A stretch of 64,000 nucleotides of DNA, from positions 19,770 to 83,769 of the forward strand of contig NZ_FMZA01000017.1 in the NCBI RefSeq assembly GCF_900102685.1, written 5' to 3'. Positions 63,878 to 64,000 of this stretch are shown here, one piece after another (position 1 is the stretch's first letter; every line of letters starts with the position of its first letter). The position numbers and the translations under genes were made by a program. The DNA is from Melghirimyces thermohalophilus (GTDB lineage: Bacteria > Bacillota > Bacilli > Thermoactinomycetales > DSM-45169). The notes beneath the pieces are model-generated. The model saw only the letters and a list, made by a program, of their open reading frames with translations. It was not told the DNA's origin and ran no database searches.

Positions 63878-64000
63878 GTGTTACGTTCCAATAAAGAGAA
63901 ACAAAATGAGCTGGAGTTTGTCTGTATTGAAGAATTAGTTCCGGAAGATCACTTGCTCCGCAAAGTGGACAAGCATATCGACTTTTCTTTTATCACGGAC
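63878..64000 (+). mobile_element. IS1182-type transposase, 5' end (cut by window edge)
   Basis: The first 41 codons of a DDE transposase of the IS1182/DUF772 group. The sequence LRSNKEKQNELEFVCIEELV followed by PEDHLLRKVDKHIDFSFI is the conserved N-terminal region of this family. The GTG at 63878 has GGGAGG 7 nt upstream; an ATG two codons earlier is too close to it. The frame runs off the window, so integrity is unknown. Confidence 0.85.

Overview
The window reads as chromosome from a spore-forming Gram-positive bacterium of the Bacillales, most likely a Thermoactinomycetaceae-type organism. This is an inference from gene content and layout: spore-coat cotS/cotSA/yheCD-type genes, divergent comER/comEA, a SAM-I (S-box) riboswitch over metY-metI-metC, a qoxABCD menaquinol oxidase, cydABCD, Bacillus-like AGGAGG ribosome binding sites and frequent GTG/TTG starts. 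No 16S gene, tRNA or CRISPR array was found that could fix the species.

Layout. 1-3.6 kb: 3' end of leuS, then a HemL-like class III aminotransferase with its RpiR-type regulator. 4-6.6 kb: comER and comEA, then a TrhA/hemolysin III membrane protein. 6.6-11.4 kb: a spore-coat locus (CotS-like kinase fold, two GT4 glycosyltransferases, a YheC/D ATP-grasp protein). 11.4-18.5 kb: rocD, the S-box operon metY-metI-metC, and mqo.

18.9-59.9 kb is a respiratory and denitrification island. It holds the flavohemoglobin hmp divergent from a cupin-hemerythrin fusion; qoxABCD-ctaB-ctaA with a radical SAM/SPASM gene; cydABDC; two complete narGHJI operons (one led by a hemerythrin gene); a quinol-dependent NO reductase; a copper nitrite reductase nirK preceded by an HPr-like protein; three DUF2249 proteins; an NnrS/HCO-I-like membrane protein; a DUF59 protein; a 7Fe ferredoxin; and a Crp/Fnr-family regulator at the end. 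Nitrate could go to nitrite (Nar), NO (NirK) and N2O (qNor), with Hmp and the hemerythrins handling NO and O2. No nosZ, narK or moa genes are present in the window.

The strongest new signal is a repeated promoter design. A TGTGA-N6-TCACA dyad (perfect or one mismatch) lies 21-22 nt upstream of a -10 element at eight promoters in this island: hmp, the cupin-hemerythrin fusion, qoxA, narG2, qNor, the DUF2249/NnrS-like operon, the HPr-like/nirK operon, and DUF2249/ferredoxin. This is the geometry of class II FNR/CRP activation. The Crp/Fnr protein at 59.3 kb has a CRP-like R-E-S-x-x-R recognition helix and lacks the cysteine cluster of oxygen-sensing FNR, so it is the obvious candidate regulator.

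The island also contains decayed genes: an L-lactate dehydrogenase, a CoA-disulfide reductase C-terminus, a frameshifted acidic secreted protein, and, beyond the island, a YcaQ-like glycosylase. 61.5-64 kb: dcd, a small unknown gene, an NlpC/P60 endopeptidase, and the 5' end of an IS1182-type transposase cut by the window edge.
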